Below, in pieces: positions 19,201 to 31,039 of a DNA stretch of 64,000 bases. The position numbers and the translations under genes were made by a program. The notes under the pieces were generated by a model. It worked only from the letters and a program-made list of their open reading frames with translations, was not told the DNA's origin and made no database searches. Positions within the stretch are counted from its first letter, which is position 1, and every line of letters starts with the position of its first letter. The DNA comes from Mycobacterium gallinarum (GTDB lineage: Bacteria > Actinomycetota > Actinomycetes > Mycobacteriales > Mycobacteriaceae): contig NZ_AP022601.1 in assembly GCF_010726765.1 (NCBI RefSeq), positions 5,952,001-6,016,000 of the forward strand, in the 5' to 3' direction.

Positions 19201-22200
19201 CGATGCGCTGCCGTTGACGGTCAATGGCAAGCTCGACAGGCGGGCGCTGCCGGCGCCGGAGTACCGCGACGATGGTGGGTATCGGGCTCCTGGCGATGCC
19301 ATCGAGGAGATCCTGGCCGGAATTTATGCCCAGGTGCTGGGTTTAGAGCGGGTCGGGGTCGACGACTCGTTCTTCGAACTCGGCGGTGACAGCATTCTGT
19401 CGATGCAGGTGGTGTCTCGGGCCCGCGCTGCTGGCGTACGGTGCCGCCCGCGCGACATTTTCGTAGAGCAGACGGTCTCTCAACTTGCCCGGGTGGCCGT
19501 GGTGGCCGACGGTGCAGAGGGCGTGATCGACGAGGGTCTCGGTCTTGTCGTCGCGACGCCGATCATGCGGTGGCTCAAGGGCATGGACGGCCCAGTCGAT
19601 CAGTTCAACCAGACGGTCGTGGTGCAGGCCCCCGCCGGTGCGACCGAAGCCGATGTGCTCGTGCTCCTGCAGGCGTTGCTGGACAGGCATGCCATGTTGC
19701 GGGCGCGCGTGGATGATGACGACGCCGCAGGCTGGTCGTTGACGGTAGCCGCGCCCGATTCCGTCGATGCGCAGAAGTACTTGCATTCCGTCGATGCGCT
19801 GTCGGACGAGGCGATCGTGGCCGCACGTCTAAGCCTCAACCCGGCTGACGGAGCCATGCTGTCGGCGGTATGGGCGGCTTCGACCCGACAGCTGGTGTTG
19901 ATCGTTCATCACCTGGCCGTCGACGGGGTGTCGTGGCGAATCTTGCTCGAGGACCTCAACATCGCATGGGCGCAGCATCACAACGGCCAGGGGATCGCCC
20001 TGCCCGTCGGTGGCACGTCGTTTGCGCGATGGTCATCGCTGCTGGCTGAGCATGCACAGTCGACTGCGGCGACAGAGCTGGCCGCCACCTGGCGGAAAGT
20101 GGCGGCAGTCCCCCCTGCACTGCCGGCCGTACAACCCGAGATCGATACATACGCCAACTCGGGAAACTTGTCGGTCTCGCTGGACGACGAGACAACACGC
20201 CTGTTGCTCGGTGAGGTGCCGGCAGCGTTCCATGCCGGCGTGCAAGATATCTTGCTGATCGCGTTTGGGTTGGCGTGGTCGGAGTTCCTTGGCACCCGCG
20301 GAGAACCGATCGGTATCGACGTAGAGGGTCACGGCCGTGGTGACGATCTGGCATCTGACGTCGATCTGTCACGCACGGTCGGATGGTTCACCGCCAAATA
20401 TCCGGTGTCTTTGGCGCTTGGTGGTCTTTCGTGGTCCCAGGTGACCGCCGGGGACGTAGCACTCGGCCGAGTCATCAAAGATGCCAAAGAACAATTGCAT
20501 GCTCTACCTGATGGGTTGACGTACGGTCTACTGCGCTATCTGAATACGAATAGTGATGTCGCCGAAGCTGATCCGGCGATCGGCTTCAACTACCTTGGCC
20601 GTCTTGGCAGCGGAAACGCCGACCTATCCGACGATCTGTGGAGCCTCGACCCCGATGGTGCGGCAATCAGCGCGGTAGCGACGGCGGTTTCGATACCGTT
20701 GGCGCACACCGTTGAGCTCAATGCCGCCACTCTGGAAAGTGGGTCGGGGACTCACCTACATGCGACGTGGACTTGGGCACTTTCGGCGCTGAACCAGGGC
20801 CAGATCGGCCGGATCAGCCAGCTGTGGTTCGAGGCACTTGCCGGTATCTGTGCGCACGTCGGACAAAGTGGCGGTGGCCTGACCCCATCAGATATCGCGC
20901 CCGCAAAGCTCACCCAGCCGCAAATCGACGAACTCGAGCGGCAGTACCGGATATCTGACGTACTACCGCTGTCCCCCGTCCAGCAGGGGCTGTTGTTCCA
21001 TTCCGGAACTGCGCGCGACTCAGGCGATTCCAGTGATGTGTATGCCGTGCAGCTGGACATTTCGTTGAGCGGCCCGGTCGAACCACATAGGCTGCATGAC
21101 GCGGTGCAGACGGTGATAAATCGGCATCCGAATCTCGCGGCGCGATTCTGCGAAGAGTTCGACGAGCCGGTGCAGATCATCCCCGCGGACCCGGTGGCGG
21201 AGTGGCGGTATATCGAGCTGGATTCCGCTGGGGGCGATGTCGAGGAACAAGTTCAGCGGGTCTGTGCTTCTGAACGTGCTGGGGTCCTGGACCTCGCCGA
21301 CCAGTCGCCCTTCCGGGTGGCTCTCGTCCGTGTCGCACCACACGGTTACCGGTTCGTGCTCACCAATCACCACATCGTGGTGGACGGTTGGTCGCTGTCG
21401 ATTCTCCTGCAGGAAATCTTCGCCAGCTACTACGGGCAGCGGTTGCCCGCCGTGACGCCTTATCGCCGATTTGTGAATTGGCTGGCCGACCGGGACCGAG
21501 ATGCCGCCCTGGCGGCGTGGGGTGCGATGCTCTTCGGTTTCGATACCCCCGCTTTGGTTGGTTCGCCGAATCGGTTGGCGCATGGACAAAGAGGCGCGCA
21601 AACGTTCCTGGTGCCGGAGGAGACCACGCGGGCGCTTGGCGAGTTGGCGCGGATGCACCGCACCACGGTCAGCACCGTGTTGGAGGGTGCATGGGCGCTG
21701 CTGTTGACGTGGCTTACCGGTCAGCATGACGTCGCTTTCGGCGTCACGGTTTCGGGTCGGCCGACAGAGGTGGCGGGCGCGGACTCGATCGTGGGCTTGT
21801 TGATCAACACCGTGCCGGTGCGGGCGAATATCACGCCGGCAACCACTATCGCCGATCTGCTAGACCAGCTACAGAGCGCTCACAACGACACTCTCGAGCA
21901 CCAGCATCTAGCGCTACGTGAGATCCACCGTGTGAGCGGGCACGATCAGTTGTTCGATACGCTGTTCGCGTACGAAAATTATCCGATCGAGACCGGCACA
22001 CCGTTGGGAGACGACGGGTTGGCGATTACCGAGGTCAGCAATCGTGAGTTCAACCATTACCCTCTAGCGGTGCAGGTCACGCCTGGCGCCGAGCTGAGTA
22101 TTCGCGTGGAGTTCGATACTGACGTGTTTGGTGCGGGGAGAATCGAAGCACTGATCGACCGGATGCAACGGGTCTTGGCGGCCATCACCGCCGACCTGGA

Positions 22201-22213
22201 GCGGCGGTCGTGA
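13277..22213 (+). CDS. Non-ribosomal peptide synthetase 1 (C-A-T-C-A-T-E-C), lipopeptide initiation
   Basis: 2978 aa from ATG 13277, with GGGGGAG just upstream; a TTG 24 bases earlier is rejected. Domains (approximate residues): C1 5-430 with HHIVVDG at 137; A1 455-945 with YTSGTTG at 606; T1 with active Ser 985 in LGGDS; C2 1036-1470, HHIAADG at 1170; A2 1511-1995, YTSGTTG at 1660; T2 with Ser 2039; E 2091-2530, HHLAVDG at 2211; C3 2559-2970, HHIVVDG at 2698. C1 has no upstream T domain, as expected of a starter C that acylates residue 1. C3 follows E and has the D-specific start '[14 protein letters not shown]'. Pocket codes (GrsA positions 235 to 331, read by eye): A1 D-I-W-S-L-G-E-M-W, no match known to me; A2 D-V-W-Y-V-A-A-I-Y. 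The protein ends in C and hands over to an A domain at the start of NRPS 2, overlapping by GTGA. Confidence 0.95.
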   Translation: MDLDDRALPLTRAQLDIWLAQETGRSGTEWQVGLLVRIEGSVEHDVLEWAIRRVVQEAEPLRISCFEENGQVFQKPFDYPDVELAFYDLSGSRHAVQDAHEMASAIQRTPMRLTGPLFKFALFHTGFEEFYLFACLHHIVVDGAGIAMVGQRIAAVYSAIVSGEPIPPAFFGSLKEFVDCELDYEASSDYDADEAYWTKNLPPASEPHSRLPEAVAERDAHQFSAPVQLDQVVLRRVEELSHIWNMPRSSVLTAACALMVRGRSGEGSEVVLDFPVSRRVLPESKTLPAMVAGVVPLVLKVSPGSTVSEFCEHVDNRLREALQHQRFPVEALARRTHTTHVGQLAERVAVDFFPTAFALDFGGIAASATMTNSGLPGRFGLVFSGVGDQLFLSTLGVGQTFADLDAAELAARLQRVLMAMTSDPARRLSSLDVLDAAEQAQLWEWGNRAVLARPADQLLSIPDLFGTQVAAAPDAVALVCGERSWTYRELDEAANRMSHLLAGHGVGPGACVALQFSRSAEAIMSMLAVLKTGAAYLPIDPAVPISRMQFMIGDAAPMAVITTAALADRLDGCDLRVLDVNDPRIDNQPSTALPAPAADDLAYIIYTSGTTGVPKGVAITHHNVSQLMASLDATCLPQGAGQVWSQWHSYSFDISGWEIFGALLRGGRLVVVPETVASSPEKFRALLVTEKVSVLSQTPSAVGMLSPEGLESVALLVGGEACPADVVDRWAPERVMINEYGPTETTMWVALSAPLTVGSGAPPIGSPLPGTALFVLDAWLRPVPTGVIGELYVAGANVGCGYWRRSGLTASRFVACPFGAPGARMYRTGDLVCWGIDGQLQYLGRADEQVKIRGHRIELGEIQSVLAEVDGVDQAVVVAREDRPGGKRLVGYITGSANPAEVRSVLAERLPNYMVPATVVVLDILPLTVNGKLDKRALPVPEYDADKYRAPANSVEEILVGIYAQVLGLERVGVDDSFFELGGDSLSAMRLIAAINEGLDAHLSIRSVFEAPTVAELAVHLGTGEDLLEPLVPVERPSVVPLSFAQSRLWFIDQLHGPSPVYNMPVALRLDGRLDVEALGAALGDVVGRHESLRTLFAAPEGLPHQVVVPAEGADFGWEVVDATGWSAGRLQEAIGAVVGHLFDLATEIPLRAKLFRVDESAHVLVAVVHHIAADGWSITPLVQDLGVAYAHRCAGQAPDWAPLPVQYVDYTLWQRTELGDLDDAESPIAAQVAYWDDALAGLPERLQLPTDRPYPAEADYRGATVAVDWPAELQRRMREVAGEYDATTFMVMQAALAVLLSKVSASSDVAVGFPIAGRRDSALDELVGFFVNTLVLRVDLDGDPTVGEVLAQVRQRSLEAYEHQDVPFEVLVERLNPTRSLAHHPLVQVVLAWQNWQLDDPTTGLALGDVQAAPLPVDSRTARMDLTFSLAERWTEGGEPAGIGGGVEFRTDVFDAGSVEALIARLRRVLVAMTADPSRRLSSVDVLDAGERARLQEWGNRAVLTRPGSAAVSIPAVFAEQVAHTPEAVALTCAGRSMTYRELDAASNRLAHVLVERGAGPGQSVALLVPRSAEAIVSILAVLKTGAAYLPFDPAVPTARLEFMLADAEPAAAVTTAGLRSRLDGSGVSVIDLDDRVAESYPGTAVPLPAADEIAYIIYTSGTTGVPKGVAVTHGNVTQVLESLPVDLPAGPGQVWSQWHSLVFDVSVWEIFGALLHGSRLVIVPESVAGSPDDLHQLLVAEQVSVVYQTPSAVGMLSPEGLEGAALVVAGEACPAEVMDRWAPGRVMINAYGPTEATIYAAISAPLAAGSGVVPIGSPLPKTATFVLDEWLRPVPAGVVGELYLAGRGVAIGYVHRAGLTSSRFVACPFGGPGARMYRTGDLVCWGADGQLRYLGRADEQVKIRGYRIELGEVQAALARCAGVEQAVVVAREDRPGDKRLVGYVTGAADVAGMRAALAERLPAYMVPAAVVAIDALPLTVNGKLDRRALPAPEYRDDGGYRAPGDAIEEILAGIYAQVLGLERVGVDDSFFELGGDSILSMQVVSRARAAGVRCRPRDIFVEQTVSQLARVAVVADGAEGVIDEGLGLVVATPIMRWLKGMDGPVDQFNQTVVVQAPAGATEADVLVLLQALLDRHAMLRARVDDDDAAGWSLTVAAPDSVDAQKYLHSVDALSDEAIVAARLSLNPADGAMLSAVWAASTRQLVLIVHHLAVDGVSWRILLEDLNIAWAQHHNGQGIALPVGGTSFARWSSLLAEHAQSTAATELAATWRKVAAVPPALPAVQPEIDTYANSGNLSVSLDDETTRLLLGEVPAAFHAGVQDILLIAFGLAWSEFLGTRGEPIGIDVEGHGRGDDLASDVDLSRTVGWFTAKYPVSLALGGLSWSQVTAGDVALGRVIKDAKEQLHALPDGLTYGLLRYLNTNSDVAEADPAIGFNYLGRLGSGNADLSDDLWSLDPDGAAISAVATAVSIPLAHTVELNAATLESGSGTHLHATWTWALSALNQGQIGRISQLWFEALAGICAHVGQSGGGLTPSDIAPAKLTQPQIDELERQYRISDVLPLSPVQQGLLFHSGTARDSGDSSDVYAVQLDISLSGPVEPHRLHDAVQTVINRHPNLAARFCEEFDEPVQIIPADPVAEWRYIELDSAGGDVEEQVQRVCASERAGVLDLADQSPFRVALVRVAPHGYRFVLTNHHIVVDGWSLSILLQEIFASYYGQRLPAVTPYRRFVNWLADRDRDAALAAWGAMLFGFDTPALVGSPNRLAHGQRGAQTFLVPEETTRALGELARMHRTTVSTVLEGAWALLLTWLTGQHDVAFGVTVSGRPTEVAGADSIVGLLINTVPVRANITPATTIADLLDQLQSAHNDTLEHQHLALREIHRVSGHDQLFDTLFAYENYPIETGTPLGDDGLAITEVSNREFNHYPLAVQVTPGAELSIRVEFDTDVFGAGRIEALIDRMQRVLAAITADLERRS

Positions 22214-25200
22214 CCGGCGGTTCTTCGAGGCCTCTGCTTTCGATCGACCTGCTGAACGGTGGCGAGCACGCCCAGCTCGATGAATGGGGCAACCGGGCGG
22301 TACTGACCCGGCCCGCGCGCCCGTCGGAATCGATTCCGGCGTTGTTCGCTGCGCAGGCGAAGCGCACACCTGACGCGGTGGCGCTGACGTTCGAAGGCCG
22401 CTCGATGACGTACCGCGAGCTGGATGACGCGGCCAATCGGTTGGCGCGGCTGTTGATTGACGAAGGGGCCCGCCCCGGTCAGCGCGTTGCGCTGCTGTTC
22501 GCTCGGTCGACCGAGGCGATTGTGGCAATCCTTGCGGTGCTCAAGACGGGGTCGGCCTATCTCCCGATCGACCCCTCGGTGCCAGCGGCTCGGATCGAAT
22601 TCCTGGTTGGCGATGCCGCGCCGATGGCCGCGCTGACCACCGTCGCGTTAGCGGATCGACTAGCAGGCTGTGACGTGCGGCTCATCGATGTCGACGACCC
22701 TCGCATCCGCACGTACTCGAGCGCCGGTCTGCCGGCTCCGGCGGCCGATGACATCGCTTATCTCATCTACACCTCTGGCACTACCGGTGTGCCCAAGGGC
22801 GTCGCCATCTCCCACCACAACGTGGTTCAGCTGATGGAGTCCCTGGCCGCCAAGCTGCGAATGGCGGATCAGGTGTGGTCACAATGGCATTCGCTGGCGT
22901 TCGACGTTTCGGTATGTGAGGTTTGGGGTGCTCTTTTGCACGGCGGCCGACTCGTGGTGGTACCCGAACTGGTGGCGCGCGCACCGGAAGAGTTTCACGC
23001 ATTGCTGGTGACTGAACGCGTCACCGTGCTGAGCCAGACGCCATCGGCGTTCTACGCGTTGCAAACGGTCGATACTTTGCAGCCCGAAATGGCGCGTGAG
23101 CTGAAGCTCGAGACGGTGATCTTCGCCGGTGAAGCTTTGGAGCCACATCGTCTCGGCAAGTGGATGGACAATCACCCCCAGAAGCCACGCCTGATCAACA
23201 TGTACGGCACCACCGAGACGACTGTGCATGCCTCATTTCGCGAGATCGTCGCAGGCGACGCCGACGGCACGGTAAGCCCTGTCGGGGTGCCGCTGGCGAA
23301 TCTCGCCTTCTTTGTGCTGGACAAGTGGCTGCGCCCGGTCTCGCCAGGTGTAGTCGGTGACTTGTATGTGGCGGGTGCGGGGTCAGGGTATGGCTATGTC
23401 GGCCGGGCCGGGCTGACCGCATCGCGATTCGTGGCGTGCCCCTTCGGCGGGCCGGGTGCACGTATGTATCGCACTGGAGACCTAGTGCGCTGGAACGCCG
23501 ATGGCCAGTTGGAGTATTTGGGACGCGGCGACGACCAGGTTAAGATCCGCGGATATCGCATCGAGCTGGGTGAGGTTCAAGCCGCACTTGCCGGCTGTGA
23601 CGGGGTAGAGCAGGCGGTGGTGATCGCCCGCGAAGACCGTCCCGGCGACAAGCGCCTAGTGGGTTACGTCACCGGTACCGCCGACCCCGCCGCCATGCGG
23701 ACCGCCCTCGCCGAGCGACTGCCGGCGTATATGGTCCCAGTTGCTTTTGTGGTGCTCGATGCATTGCCATTGACGGTCAACGGAAAGCTCGACAAAAAGG
23801 CCCTGCCAGCGCCCGAGTTCCGGGATACGGAGCACTATCGCGCGCCGGCGGGGGTGGTCGAAGAGATCCTCGCCGGTATCTATGCCCAGGTGCTTGGGAT
23901 CGACCGGGTTGGCGCTGACGACTCATTCTTCGAGCTCGGCGGCGACAGCATTCTGTCGATGCAGGTAGCGGCGCGAGCACGGGCGGCTGGCGTGCGGTGT
24001 CGGCCGCGCGATATTTTCGTCGAGCAGACCGTGGCCCGATTGGCCGGTGTCGCGGAGCTGACCGACGGTGCAGGCATCGTGGCCGATGACGGTGTCGGGA
24101 CGGTCGTGGCCACTCCGATCATGCGATGGCTGCAGAAGGTGAACGGTCCGGTTGACCAGTTCAATCAGACGGTTGTGATCGAGGCCCCCGCTGGCGTTAC
24201 CGAAACCGATGTCGTGGCGTTGTTACAGGCCTTGCTCGACCGCCACGGCATGCTGCGAGCACGAGTCGATGACGACGGCTCCGGTGCGTGGTCGTTGACA
24301 GTGCCCGAGGTGGGATCGGTGCGTGCCGACGGATGCCTGAAAGCGGTCGAGGCGCTCTCCGATGAAGCGCTGGTGGAGGCGCGATCGCGACTCAACCCGG
24401 CCGAGGGAGTGATGCTCAGCGCGCTATGGTCAACCGCCGCAAACCAATTGGCGCTGATCATCCACCATCTCGCCGTCGATGGGGTGTCATGGCGGGTCTT
24501 GCAGGACGATCTCAATCTCGCCTGGACGCAACACCGAAACGGGCAGCCTCCGGCGTTGCCGGCGGGCGGTACGTCGTTCGCCCGTTGGTCGGCGCTATTG
24601 GCTGAGTATGCACACGAACCACAGGTGGTGGAGCAGGCCGAGCTATGGCGGCAGGTGGCAGCGGCACCGGCGGTATTGCCTGCGGTGCGTCCCGAAACGG
24701 ATACCTATATCAGCGCCGAGCACCTGTCGGCGGAATTGGACTTCGAGACGACCCGGATGCTGCTGGGTGAGGTGCCAGCCGCATTCCGCACCGGTGTGCA
24801 TGACATCTTGTTGATCGCGTTCGGATTGGCCGTGGCCGAGTTCTTGGGCGATCATGACGGGCCGATTGGTATCGGTGTCGAGGGCCACGGGCGCCACGAG
24901 GAGTTGCGCACCGATGTCGACTTGTCCCGCACAGTCGGATGGTTCACCGCCAAGTATCCGGTGTCGTTGGCCGTCGGCGGACTGTCGTGGAAGCAGGTGG
25001 TTGCTGGTGAGCCTGTCCTCGGACCGGTGATCAAAGAAGCCAAAGAGCGCCTACTATCCCTCGCCGATGGCTTGACCTACGGCGTGCTGCGGTACCTAAA
25101 TCCCGATGTTGACCTGGACGGCGACGACCCGCCGATCGGGTTCAACTATCTGGGGCGCCTGGGCGGGCCCGCCGAACTCTCCGACGATCTTTGGCGAATC

Positions 25201-28200
25201 GGCCAAGAGGGCTTGTCATCGACCGGCGCGGCCGCTGCGGCGGTGCCTATGCCGCTGATGCACACGGTGGAGCTCAACGCCGTCACCCTCGACACCGACG
25301 GCGGCCCACAACTGAACGCCAATTGGACGTGGGCGCCTTCGTCCTTGGATCGCCACCAGGTAAGCCGACTGAGTCAGCTGTGGTTCGAAGCACTAGGCGG
25401 TATCTGCGCACACGTGCTTGCGGGTGGAGGCGGTCTTTCGCCGTCCGATATCAGGCCCGCACGATTGAGCCAACAGCAAATCGATGAGCTGTGCCGGGAG
25501 AACGAGGTCGCGGATGTGCTGCCGCTGACTCCCGTGCAGCAGGGCTTGCTGTTTCACGCGAGGACCGCGCAGGCGGGCGATAACGGCGTGTATGCGGTGC
25601 AGCTCGCGATCGGTGTAGACGGTCCGCTCGACCAGCACCGCTTGCGCGAGGCGGTGCACACCGTTGTCGACCGGCACCCCAACCTCGCGGCGCGGTTCCA
25701 CTCCGAGTTCGACGAGCCCGTCCAGATCATCCCGAACCGTCCCGCGCCCGCCTGGCGGTATATCGAACTTGACACCGCTGGTTCGAGCGACGAGGACAAG
25801 GTTCAGGGAGTGTGCGCCGCCGAACGCGAAGCGGTCTGCGATCTCGACCACCCGCCTCTCGTTCGAGCCGCCGTGATTCGCACGGCAGAAAATCGCCATC
25901 AGTGTGTCTTCACGTTTCACCACGTGGTGGTGGATGGCTGGTCACTACCCATCTTTCTGCAAGAGGTCTTTGCCACCTACTACGGGCAACGGCTACCCGC
26001 GCCGGCGTCGTATCGCAGTTTTCACACCTGGCTGGCCGACCGAGACATGGATGCCGCCCGCGCCGCTTGGCGCGAGGTACTCGCCGGCTTCGACACCCCT
26101 ACTTTCGTTGGACCGCGCGGCCGCTTGGAACTCGGGCAGCGGGCAGTCGCATCCTTCCGCGTGCCAGAAGCGACCACGCAGGCGCTTGGGGATTTGGCAC
26201 GCGCGCAGCGCACCACGGTCAACACCGTGCTACAGGGCGCATGGGCACAATTGCTGACCACGCTGACTGGCCAGCAAGACGTAGCCTTCGGTGTTGCGCT
26301 CTCGGGTAGGCCGGCTGAACTGAACGGCGCGGACTCGATAGTGGGCCTGTTGATCAACACCGTGCCGGTGCGGGCGAACATTACGACGACAACAACCACC
26401 GCTGACCTGCTCGAGCAGCTACAACGTGGTTATACCGGCACTCTCGAGCACCAGCACCTGGCGCTGAACGAGATTCATCGGATCAGCGGCCACGAGCAGT
26501 TGTTCGACACCCTTTTCGTCTATGAGAACTACCCGGTCGGCAAGGCCGCGTTGTCGGGAGACGACGGGTTGACGATCACCGACGTCAACAGCCGCGAGTT
26601 CAACCACTACCCGCTCGCGATTATGGTCCTGCCAGGCGCTGAACTCGCGCTGCGCGTGGAGTTCGACAGTGATGTGTTCGATGCGGCCAGTGTTGAGGCG
26701 TTGATCGAGCGGTTGCGGCGGGTGTTGGATTGGATGGTCGCCGACCCTGGACGGCGGGTGTCGTCACTGGATGTGCTCAAGGCGAGTGAGCATGCTCGGT
26801 TGCAGGAGTGGGGCAACCGGGCGGTGTTGACGCGGCCAGGATCGGCTGCGGTGTCGATTCCGGCGGTGTTTGCTGAACAGGTGGCGCATACGCCGGAGGC
26901 GGTGGCGTTGACGTGTGCTGGCCGCTCGATGACCTATCGCGAGCTGGATGCGGCGTCGAATCGGTTGGCCCATGTGTTGGTCGAGCGGGGTGCGGGTCCG
27001 GGACAGTCTGTGGCGCTTTTGGTTCCGCGGTCTGCTGAGGCGATTGTGTCGATCCTCGCGGTGCTCAAGACGGGGGCGGCCTATCTGCCGTTTGATCCGG
27101 CGGTGCCTACGGCGCGGTTGGAGTTCATGCTCGCCGATGCCGAGCCGGCCGCGGCGGTTACGACGGCGGGGCTGCGCTCGCGGTTGGACGGGTCTGGTAT
27201 GTCGGTCATCGAAATAGATGATCCCGCGGTCGAACGCTATTCGGGTTCTGAAATGCCGGTGCCTGCCGCTGATGACATTGCGTATCTGATTTATACGTCT
27301 GGCACGACGGGTGTGCCCAAGGGTGTGGCGGTTACGCACGGCAATGTGACTCAGGTATTGGAGTCGTTGCCCGTCGATCTGCCGGCGGGACCGGGCCAAG
27401 TGTGGTCGCAATGGCATTCTCACAGCTTCGATGTCTCAGTGTGGGAGATTTTCGGTGCCCTGTTGCACGGGAGCCGGTTGGTGATCGTGCCCGAGTCGGT
27501 GGCGGGGTCGCCCGACGATCTGCACCAACTGTTGGTGGCCGAGAAGGTCAGCGTCCTGTATCAAACCCCCTCTGCGGCGAGGATGCTCCCGCCGGAGGGT
27601 TTGGAATCCATGGCGTTGGTGTTGGCGGGTGAGGCGTGTCCGGCCGAGGTGGTGGATCGGTGGGCGCCTGGTCGGGTGATGATCAACGCCTATGGTCCGA
27701 CCGAGGCCACGATCTACGTATCTACGAGTGCGCCGTTGGCTGCGGGTTCGGGTGCGCCGCCGATTGGTTCGCCGCTGCGTGGAGCGGCGTTGTTTGTCTT
27801 GGACAACTGGTTGCGTCCGGTGCCTGCCGGGGTGGTCGGCGAGTTGTATGTGGCGGGCCGCCACGTCGCCGAAGGATATTGGCGCCGGGCTGGGTTGACG
27901 TCGTCGCGTTTTGTGGCGTGTCCGTTCGGGGGTCCCGGGGGGCGGATGTATCGGACCGGCGATTTGGTGTGTTGGGGCGCTGATGGGCAGTTGCGGTATT
28001 TGGGTCGTGCTGATGAGCAGGTCAAGATCCGCGGCTATCGGATCGAGTTGGGGGAAATTCAAACTGCACTGGCAGAACTAGGCGGTGTGGAGCAGGCAGT
28101 CGCGATCGCTCGCGAGGACCGTCCCGGTGATAAGCGGTTGGTGGGTTATGTGACCGGGACTGCTGATGTGACCGGGATGCGTGCTGCGTTGGCGGAGCGG

Positions 28201-28977
28201 TTGCCGGCGTATATGGTTCCCGCGGCGGTGGTGGCCATCGATGCGCTGCCGCTGACACCGAACGGCAAGCTCGACACCCGGGCGCTGCCGGCACCGGAGT
28301 ACTCCGCGGGTGTTCACCGTCCGCCGTCCTCCGCGGTGGAGGAGATTCTGGTCGGCATCTTCGCTCAGGTGTTGGGTGTGGAGCGGGTGGGGGTCGACGA
28401 CTCGTTCTTCGAGCTCGGTGGTGACAGCATTTCGGCGATGCGGGTGATCGCGGCGATCAACGCGGGCCTGGATTCCCATCTTGGGGTGCGCGTCTTGTTC
28501 GAGGCGCCGACGGTGGCTCAGCTGGCTCCGCTTATCGGTGCCGACGGGGATGGGTTCGAGCCGTTGGTGCCTGCTGTCCGGCCGTCGGTGGTTCCGTTGT
28601 CGTTTGCGCAGAGCCGGTTGTGGTTCATCGATCAGTTGCATGGGTCCTCGCCGGTCTACAACATGCCGGTGGCGTTGCGGCTTGACGGGCGGTTGGATGT
28701 CGGGCGTTGGGTGCGGCGCTGGGGGATGTGGTGGGCCGCCATGAGAGTTTGCGCACGCTGTTCGCGGCGCCTGAGGGGTTGCCGCATCAGGTGGTGGTCC
28801 CTGCGGAGGGGGCCGATTTCGGCTGGGAGGTTGTTGATGCCACTGGCTGGTCGGCGGGCCGGCTGCAGGAGGCCATCGGCGCGGTGGTGGGTCACTTGTT
28901 CGACTTGGCGACCGAAATCCCTTTGCGGGCAAAGCTTTTCCGTGTCGATGAGTCGGCTCATGTGTTGGTGGCGGTAG
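22210..28977 (+). CDS. NRPS 2, N-terminal segment (A-T-E-C-A-T-part of C)
   Basis: Genuine coding runs from 22210 to about 28702; beyond the missing base the frame is spurious, rich in Arg/Trp/Cys up to the stop at 28977. Domains: A3 about residues 38-540 (YTSGTTG at 187), T with Ser 580, E 633-1065 (HHLAVDG at 752), C4 1101-1510 (HHVVVDG at 1237, D-specific '[14 protein letters not shown]'), A4 1540-2030 (YTSGTTG at 1695), T with Ser 2073, then the start of an L-specific C ('[15 protein letters not shown]'). Codes: A3 D-V-C-S-I-A-M-V-H, unusual for Cys at position 239; its M-V-H end resembles Thr codes. A4 D-V-W-Y-V-A-A-I-Y, identical to A2 of NRPS 1. The chain starts with an A domain, so its C partner is the last domain of NRPS 1. 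Confidence 0.9.
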   Translation: MTGGSSRPLLSIDLLNGGEHAQLDEWGNRAVLTRPARPSESIPALFAAQAKRTPDAVALTFEGRSMTYRELDDAANRLARLLIDEGARPGQRVALLFARSTEAIVAILAVLKTGSAYLPIDPSVPAARIEFLVGDAAPMAALTTVALADRLAGCDVRLIDVDDPRIRTYSSAGLPAPAADDIAYLIYTSGTTGVPKGVAISHHNVVQLMESLAAKLRMADQVWSQWHSLAFDVSVCEVWGALLHGGRLVVVPELVARAPEEFHALLVTERVTVLSQTPSAFYALQTVDTLQPEMARELKLETVIFAGEALEPHRLGKWMDNHPQKPRLINMYGTTETTVHASFREIVAGDADGTVSPVGVPLANLAFFVLDKWLRPVSPGVVGDLYVAGAGSGYGYVGRAGLTASRFVACPFGGPGARMYRTGDLVRWNADGQLEYLGRGDDQVKIRGYRIELGEVQAALAGCDGVEQAVVIAREDRPGDKRLVGYVTGTADPAAMRTALAERLPAYMVPVAFVVLDALPLTVNGKLDKKALPAPEFRDTEHYRAPAGVVEEILAGIYAQVLGIDRVGADDSFFELGGDSILSMQVAARARAAGVRCRPRDIFVEQTVARLAGVAELTDGAGIVADDGVGTVVATPIMRWLQKVNGPVDQFNQTVVIEAPAGVTETDVVALLQALLDRHGMLRARVDDDGSGAWSLTVPEVGSVRADGCLKAVEALSDEALVEARSRLNPAEGVMLSALWSTAANQLALIIHHLAVDGVSWRVLQDDLNLAWTQHRNGQPPALPAGGTSFARWSALLAEYAHEPQVVEQAELWRQVAAAPAVLPAVRPETDTYISAEHLSAELDFETTRMLLGEVPAAFRTGVHDILLIAFGLAVAEFLGDHDGPIGIGVEGHGRHEELRTDVDLSRTVGWFTAKYPVSLAVGGLSWKQVVAGEPVLGPVIKEAKERLLSLADGLTYGVLRYLNPDVDLDGDDPPIGFNYLGRLGGPAELSDDLWRIGQEGLSSTGAAAAAVPMPLMHTVELNAVTLDTDGGPQLNANWTWAPSSLDRHQVSRLSQLWFEALGGICAHVLAGGGGLSPSDIRPARLSQQQIDELCRENEVADVLPLTPVQQGLLFHARTAQAGDNGVYAVQLAIGVDGPLDQHRLREAVHTVVDRHPNLAARFHSEFDEPVQIIPNRPAPAWRYIELDTAGSSDEDKVQGVCAAEREAVCDLDHPPLVRAAVIRTAENRHQCVFTFHHVVVDGWSLPIFLQEVFATYYGQRLPAPASYRSFHTWLADRDMDAARAAWREVLAGFDTPTFVGPRGRLELGQRAVASFRVPEATTQALGDLARAQRTTVNTVLQGAWAQLLTTLTGQQDVAFGVALSGRPAELNGADSIVGLLINTVPVRANITTTTTTADLLEQLQRGYTGTLEHQHLALNEIHRISGHEQLFDTLFVYENYPVGKAALSGDDGLTITDVNSREFNHYPLAIMVLPGAELALRVEFDSDVFDAASVEALIERLRRVLDWMVADPGRRVSSLDVLKASEHARLQEWGNRAVLTRPGSAAVSIPAVFAEQVAHTPEAVALTCAGRSMTYRELDAASNRLAHVLVERGAGPGQSVALLVPRSAEAIVSILAVLKTGAAYLPFDPAVPTARLEFMLADAEPAAAVTTAGLRSRLDGSGMSVIEIDDPAVERYSGSEMPVPAADDIAYLIYTSGTTGVPKGVAVTHGNVTQVLESLPVDLPAGPGQVWSQWHSHSFDVSVWEIFGALLHGSRLVIVPESVAGSPDDLHQLLVAEKVSVLYQTPSAARMLPPEGLESMALVLAGEACPAEVVDRWAPGRVMINAYGPTEATIYVSTSAPLAAGSGAPPIGSPLRGAALFVLDNWLRPVPAGVVGELYVAGRHVAEGYWRRAGLTSSRFVACPFGGPGGRMYRTGDLVCWGADGQLRYLGRADEQVKIRGYRIELGEIQTALAELGGVEQAVAIAREDRPGDKRLVGYVTGTADVTGMRAALAERLPAYMVPAAVVAIDALPLTPNGKLDTRALPAPEYSAGVHRPPSSAVEEILVGIFAQVLGVERVGVDDSFFELGGDSISAMRVIAAINAGLDSHLGVRVLFEAPTVAQLAPLIGADGDGFEPLVPAVRPSVVPLSFAQSRLWFIDQLHGSSPVYNMPVALRLDGRLDVGRWVRRWGMWWAAMRVCARCSRRLRGCRIRWWSLRRGPISAGRLLMPLAGRRAGCRRPSARWWVTCSTWRPKSLCGQSFSVSMSRLMCWWR

Positions 28978-29864
28978 TTCATCATATCGCTGCTGATGGG
29001 TGGTCTATCACTCCGTTGGTGCAGGATCTGGGTGTGGCGTATGCCCACCGGTGTGCCGGGCAGGCGCCGGATTGGGCGCCATTGCCCGTGCAGTATGTCG
29101 ATTACACGTTGTGGCAGCGCGCCCAGCTCGGCGATCTCGAGGACAGTCAGAGCCGCATCGCCGGCCAGTTGGCCTATTGGGAGAACGCCCTGGCTGGGTT
29201 GCCTGAGCGGTTGCAGCTGCCCACGGATCGGCCTTATCCCGCGGAGGCTGATTATCGCGGGGCGAATGTGGTGGTGGACTGGCCGGCGGAGTTGCAGCAG
29301 GACGTTGCCCGGGTTGCTCGCGAGCACAATGCAACCACTTTCATGGTGATGCAGGCCGCGTTGGCGGTGCTGTTGTCGAAGGTCAGTGCCAGTTCGGATG
29401 TGGCGGTGGGCTTCCCGATCGCTGGGCGGCGTGATTCGGCACTCGATGAGTTGATCGGGTCGTTCGTCAACACGTTGGTGTTGCGGGTGGATGTCGCGGG
29501 TGATCCGACGGTCGCGGAGGTGTTGGGCCAGGTGCGTCAGCGCAGCCTGGAGGCTTACGAGCATCAGGATGTGCCGTTCGAGGTGTTGGTGGAGCGGCTC
29601 CACCCGACCCGGTCGTTGGCCCATCATCCGTTGGTGCAGGTGATGCTGGCCTGGCAGAACTTTGCCGGGCAGAGAGACGCCACTGCGGGGTTGTCGTTGG
29701 GTGATGTGGAGGCGTCGGCGCTGGCGGCGGATACCCGTACCGCCAGGATGGATCTGTCGTTTTCGTTGGCTGAGCGTTGGACTGAGACCGGTGAGCCGGC
29801 GGGTATCGGTGGTGGGTGGAGTTCCGCACCGATGTGTTCGATGCCGGCAGTGTGGAGGCGTTGA
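28707..29864 (+). CDS. NRPS 2 fragment: condensation domain C5 (displaced to frame 3)
   Basis: Continuation of the C domain begun in the previous segment, read in the third frame: '[18 protein letters not shown]', '[16 protein letters not shown]' and '[19 protein letters not shown]', an L-specific C domain. Real coding ends near 29816 at the second missing G; the last dozen or so residues are out of frame. The first ATG-like codon here is unlikely to be a true start. The DNA has a counterpart at 35067-36180 in an intact frame. Confidence 0.8.
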   Translation: MGAALGDVVGRHESLRTLFAAPEGLPHQVVVPAEGADFGWEVVDATGWSAGRLQEAIGAVVGHLFDLATEIPLRAKLFRVDESAHVLVAVVHHIAADGWSITPLVQDLGVAYAHRCAGQAPDWAPLPVQYVDYTLWQRAQLGDLEDSQSRIAGQLAYWENALAGLPERLQLPTDRPYPAEADYRGANVVVDWPAELQQDVARVAREHNATTFMVMQAALAVLLSKVSASSDVAVGFPIAGRRDSALDELIGSFVNTLVLRVDVAGDPTVAEVLGQVRQRSLEAYEHQDVPFEVLVERLHPTRSLAHHPLVQVMLAWQNFAGQRDATAGLSLGDVEASALAADTRTARMDLSFSLAERWTETGEPAGIGGGWSSAPMCSMPAVWRR

Positions 29865-31039
29865 TCGGGCGGTTGCGCCGGGTGTTGGTGGCGATGACCG
29901 CCGATCCGTCGCGGCGGTTGTCGTCGGTGGATGTGTTGGATGTTGGTGAGCATGCCCGCCTGCAGCAGTGGGGTAATCGGGCGGTGTTGACGCGGCCGGT
30001 TTCGGCGGTGATGTCGATTCCGGCGGTGTTCGGTATGCAGGCGGCGCAGACGCCGGAGGCGGTGGCGTTGACCTTTGATGGTGGCGCGATGACCTATCGC
30101 GAGCTTGATGAGGCGGCGAATCGGTTGGCCCATGTGTTGGTCGAGCGGGGGGCTGGTCCGGGTCAGTGCGTGGCGGTGTTGGTGGAGCGTTCCGCGGTGG
30201 CCGTGGTGTCGATTATGGCGGTGCTCAAGACGGGGGCGGCGTATTTGCCGATGGACCCGGCGCATCCGTCGACGCGGATGCAGTTCATGCTTGGCGATGC
30301 CGCGCCGATCGCGGTGTTGACCACTGCGGCGTTGGCGGATCGGTTGGGCGGGTCGGGTCTGCCGATCATTGATGTCGAGGATGCCGGTATCCAGACCTAT
30401 CCGGTTTCGGGTTTGGCGGTGCCGGCCCCTGATGAGATTGCTTACATCATTTACACCTCGGGCACCACGGGTGTGCCCAAGGGGGTGGCCATTACCCATC
30501 GCAATGTGGTGCGGCTGCTGGAGGTGTTGGACGGCGATCTGGATTTGTCGGCGGGGCAGGTGTGGACGCAGTGTCATTCGTTGGCCTTCGACTATTCGGT
30601 GTGGGAGATCTTCGGGGCGTTGCTGCACGGCGGGCGGCTGGTGGTGGTGCCCGATGCGGTAGTGCGGTCGCCAGAAGAGTTGCACGCGTTGCTGGTTGCC
30701 GAGCAGGTCAGTGTGTTGAGTCAGACGCCGTCGGCGTTTTATGCGTTGCAGACCGCTGATGCGTTGGCCCCCGAGCGGGGGAGTCGTCTCAACCTGCAGA
30801 CGGTGGTGTTCGGTGGGGAAGCCCTTGAGCCCCAGCGTCTTCGGAGTTGGTTTGAGCACCATCCGGGGTTGCCGCGGATGGTCAACATGTATGGCATCAC
30901 CGAGACGACGGTGCATGCGTCGTTCCGCGAGATCCTCGACAGTGACGTTGAGAGCAATATCAGCCCGATCGGGTGCCGCTGGCCCATCTCGGGTTCTTCG
31001 TGTTGGACAAGTGGTTACGTCCGGTGCCGGCCGGGGTGA
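29816..31039 (+). CDS. NRPS 2 fragment: most of adenylation domain A5 (displaced to frame 2), Thr-type
   Basis: Runs from the C-to-A linker ('[15 protein letters not shown]') through the adenylation core: '[16 protein letters not shown]', '[16 protein letters not shown]' and '[11 protein letters not shown]', up to the third missing G at 30971-30973. Pocket residues D-Y-W-S-V-G-M-V-H are close to the classical threonine code D-F-W-N-I-G-M-V-H. No independent start signal; it is part of the interrupted NRPS 2. Confidence 0.8.
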   Translation: MEFRTDVFDAGSVEALIGRLRRVLVAMTADPSRRLSSVDVLDVGEHARLQQWGNRAVLTRPVSAVMSIPAVFGMQAAQTPEAVALTFDGGAMTYRELDEAANRLAHVLVERGAGPGQCVAVLVERSAVAVVSIMAVLKTGAAYLPMDPAHPSTRMQFMLGDAAPIAVLTTAALADRLGGSGLPIIDVEDAGIQTYPVSGLAVPAPDEIAYIIYTSGTTGVPKGVAITHRNVVRLLEVLDGDLDLSAGQVWTQCHSLAFDYSVWEIFGALLHGGRLVVVPDAVVRSPEELHALLVAEQVSVLSQTPSAFYALQTADALAPERGSRLNLQTVVFGGEALEPQRLRSWFEHHPGLPRMVNMYGITETTVHASFREILDSDVESNISPIGCRWPISGSSCWTSGYVRCRPG

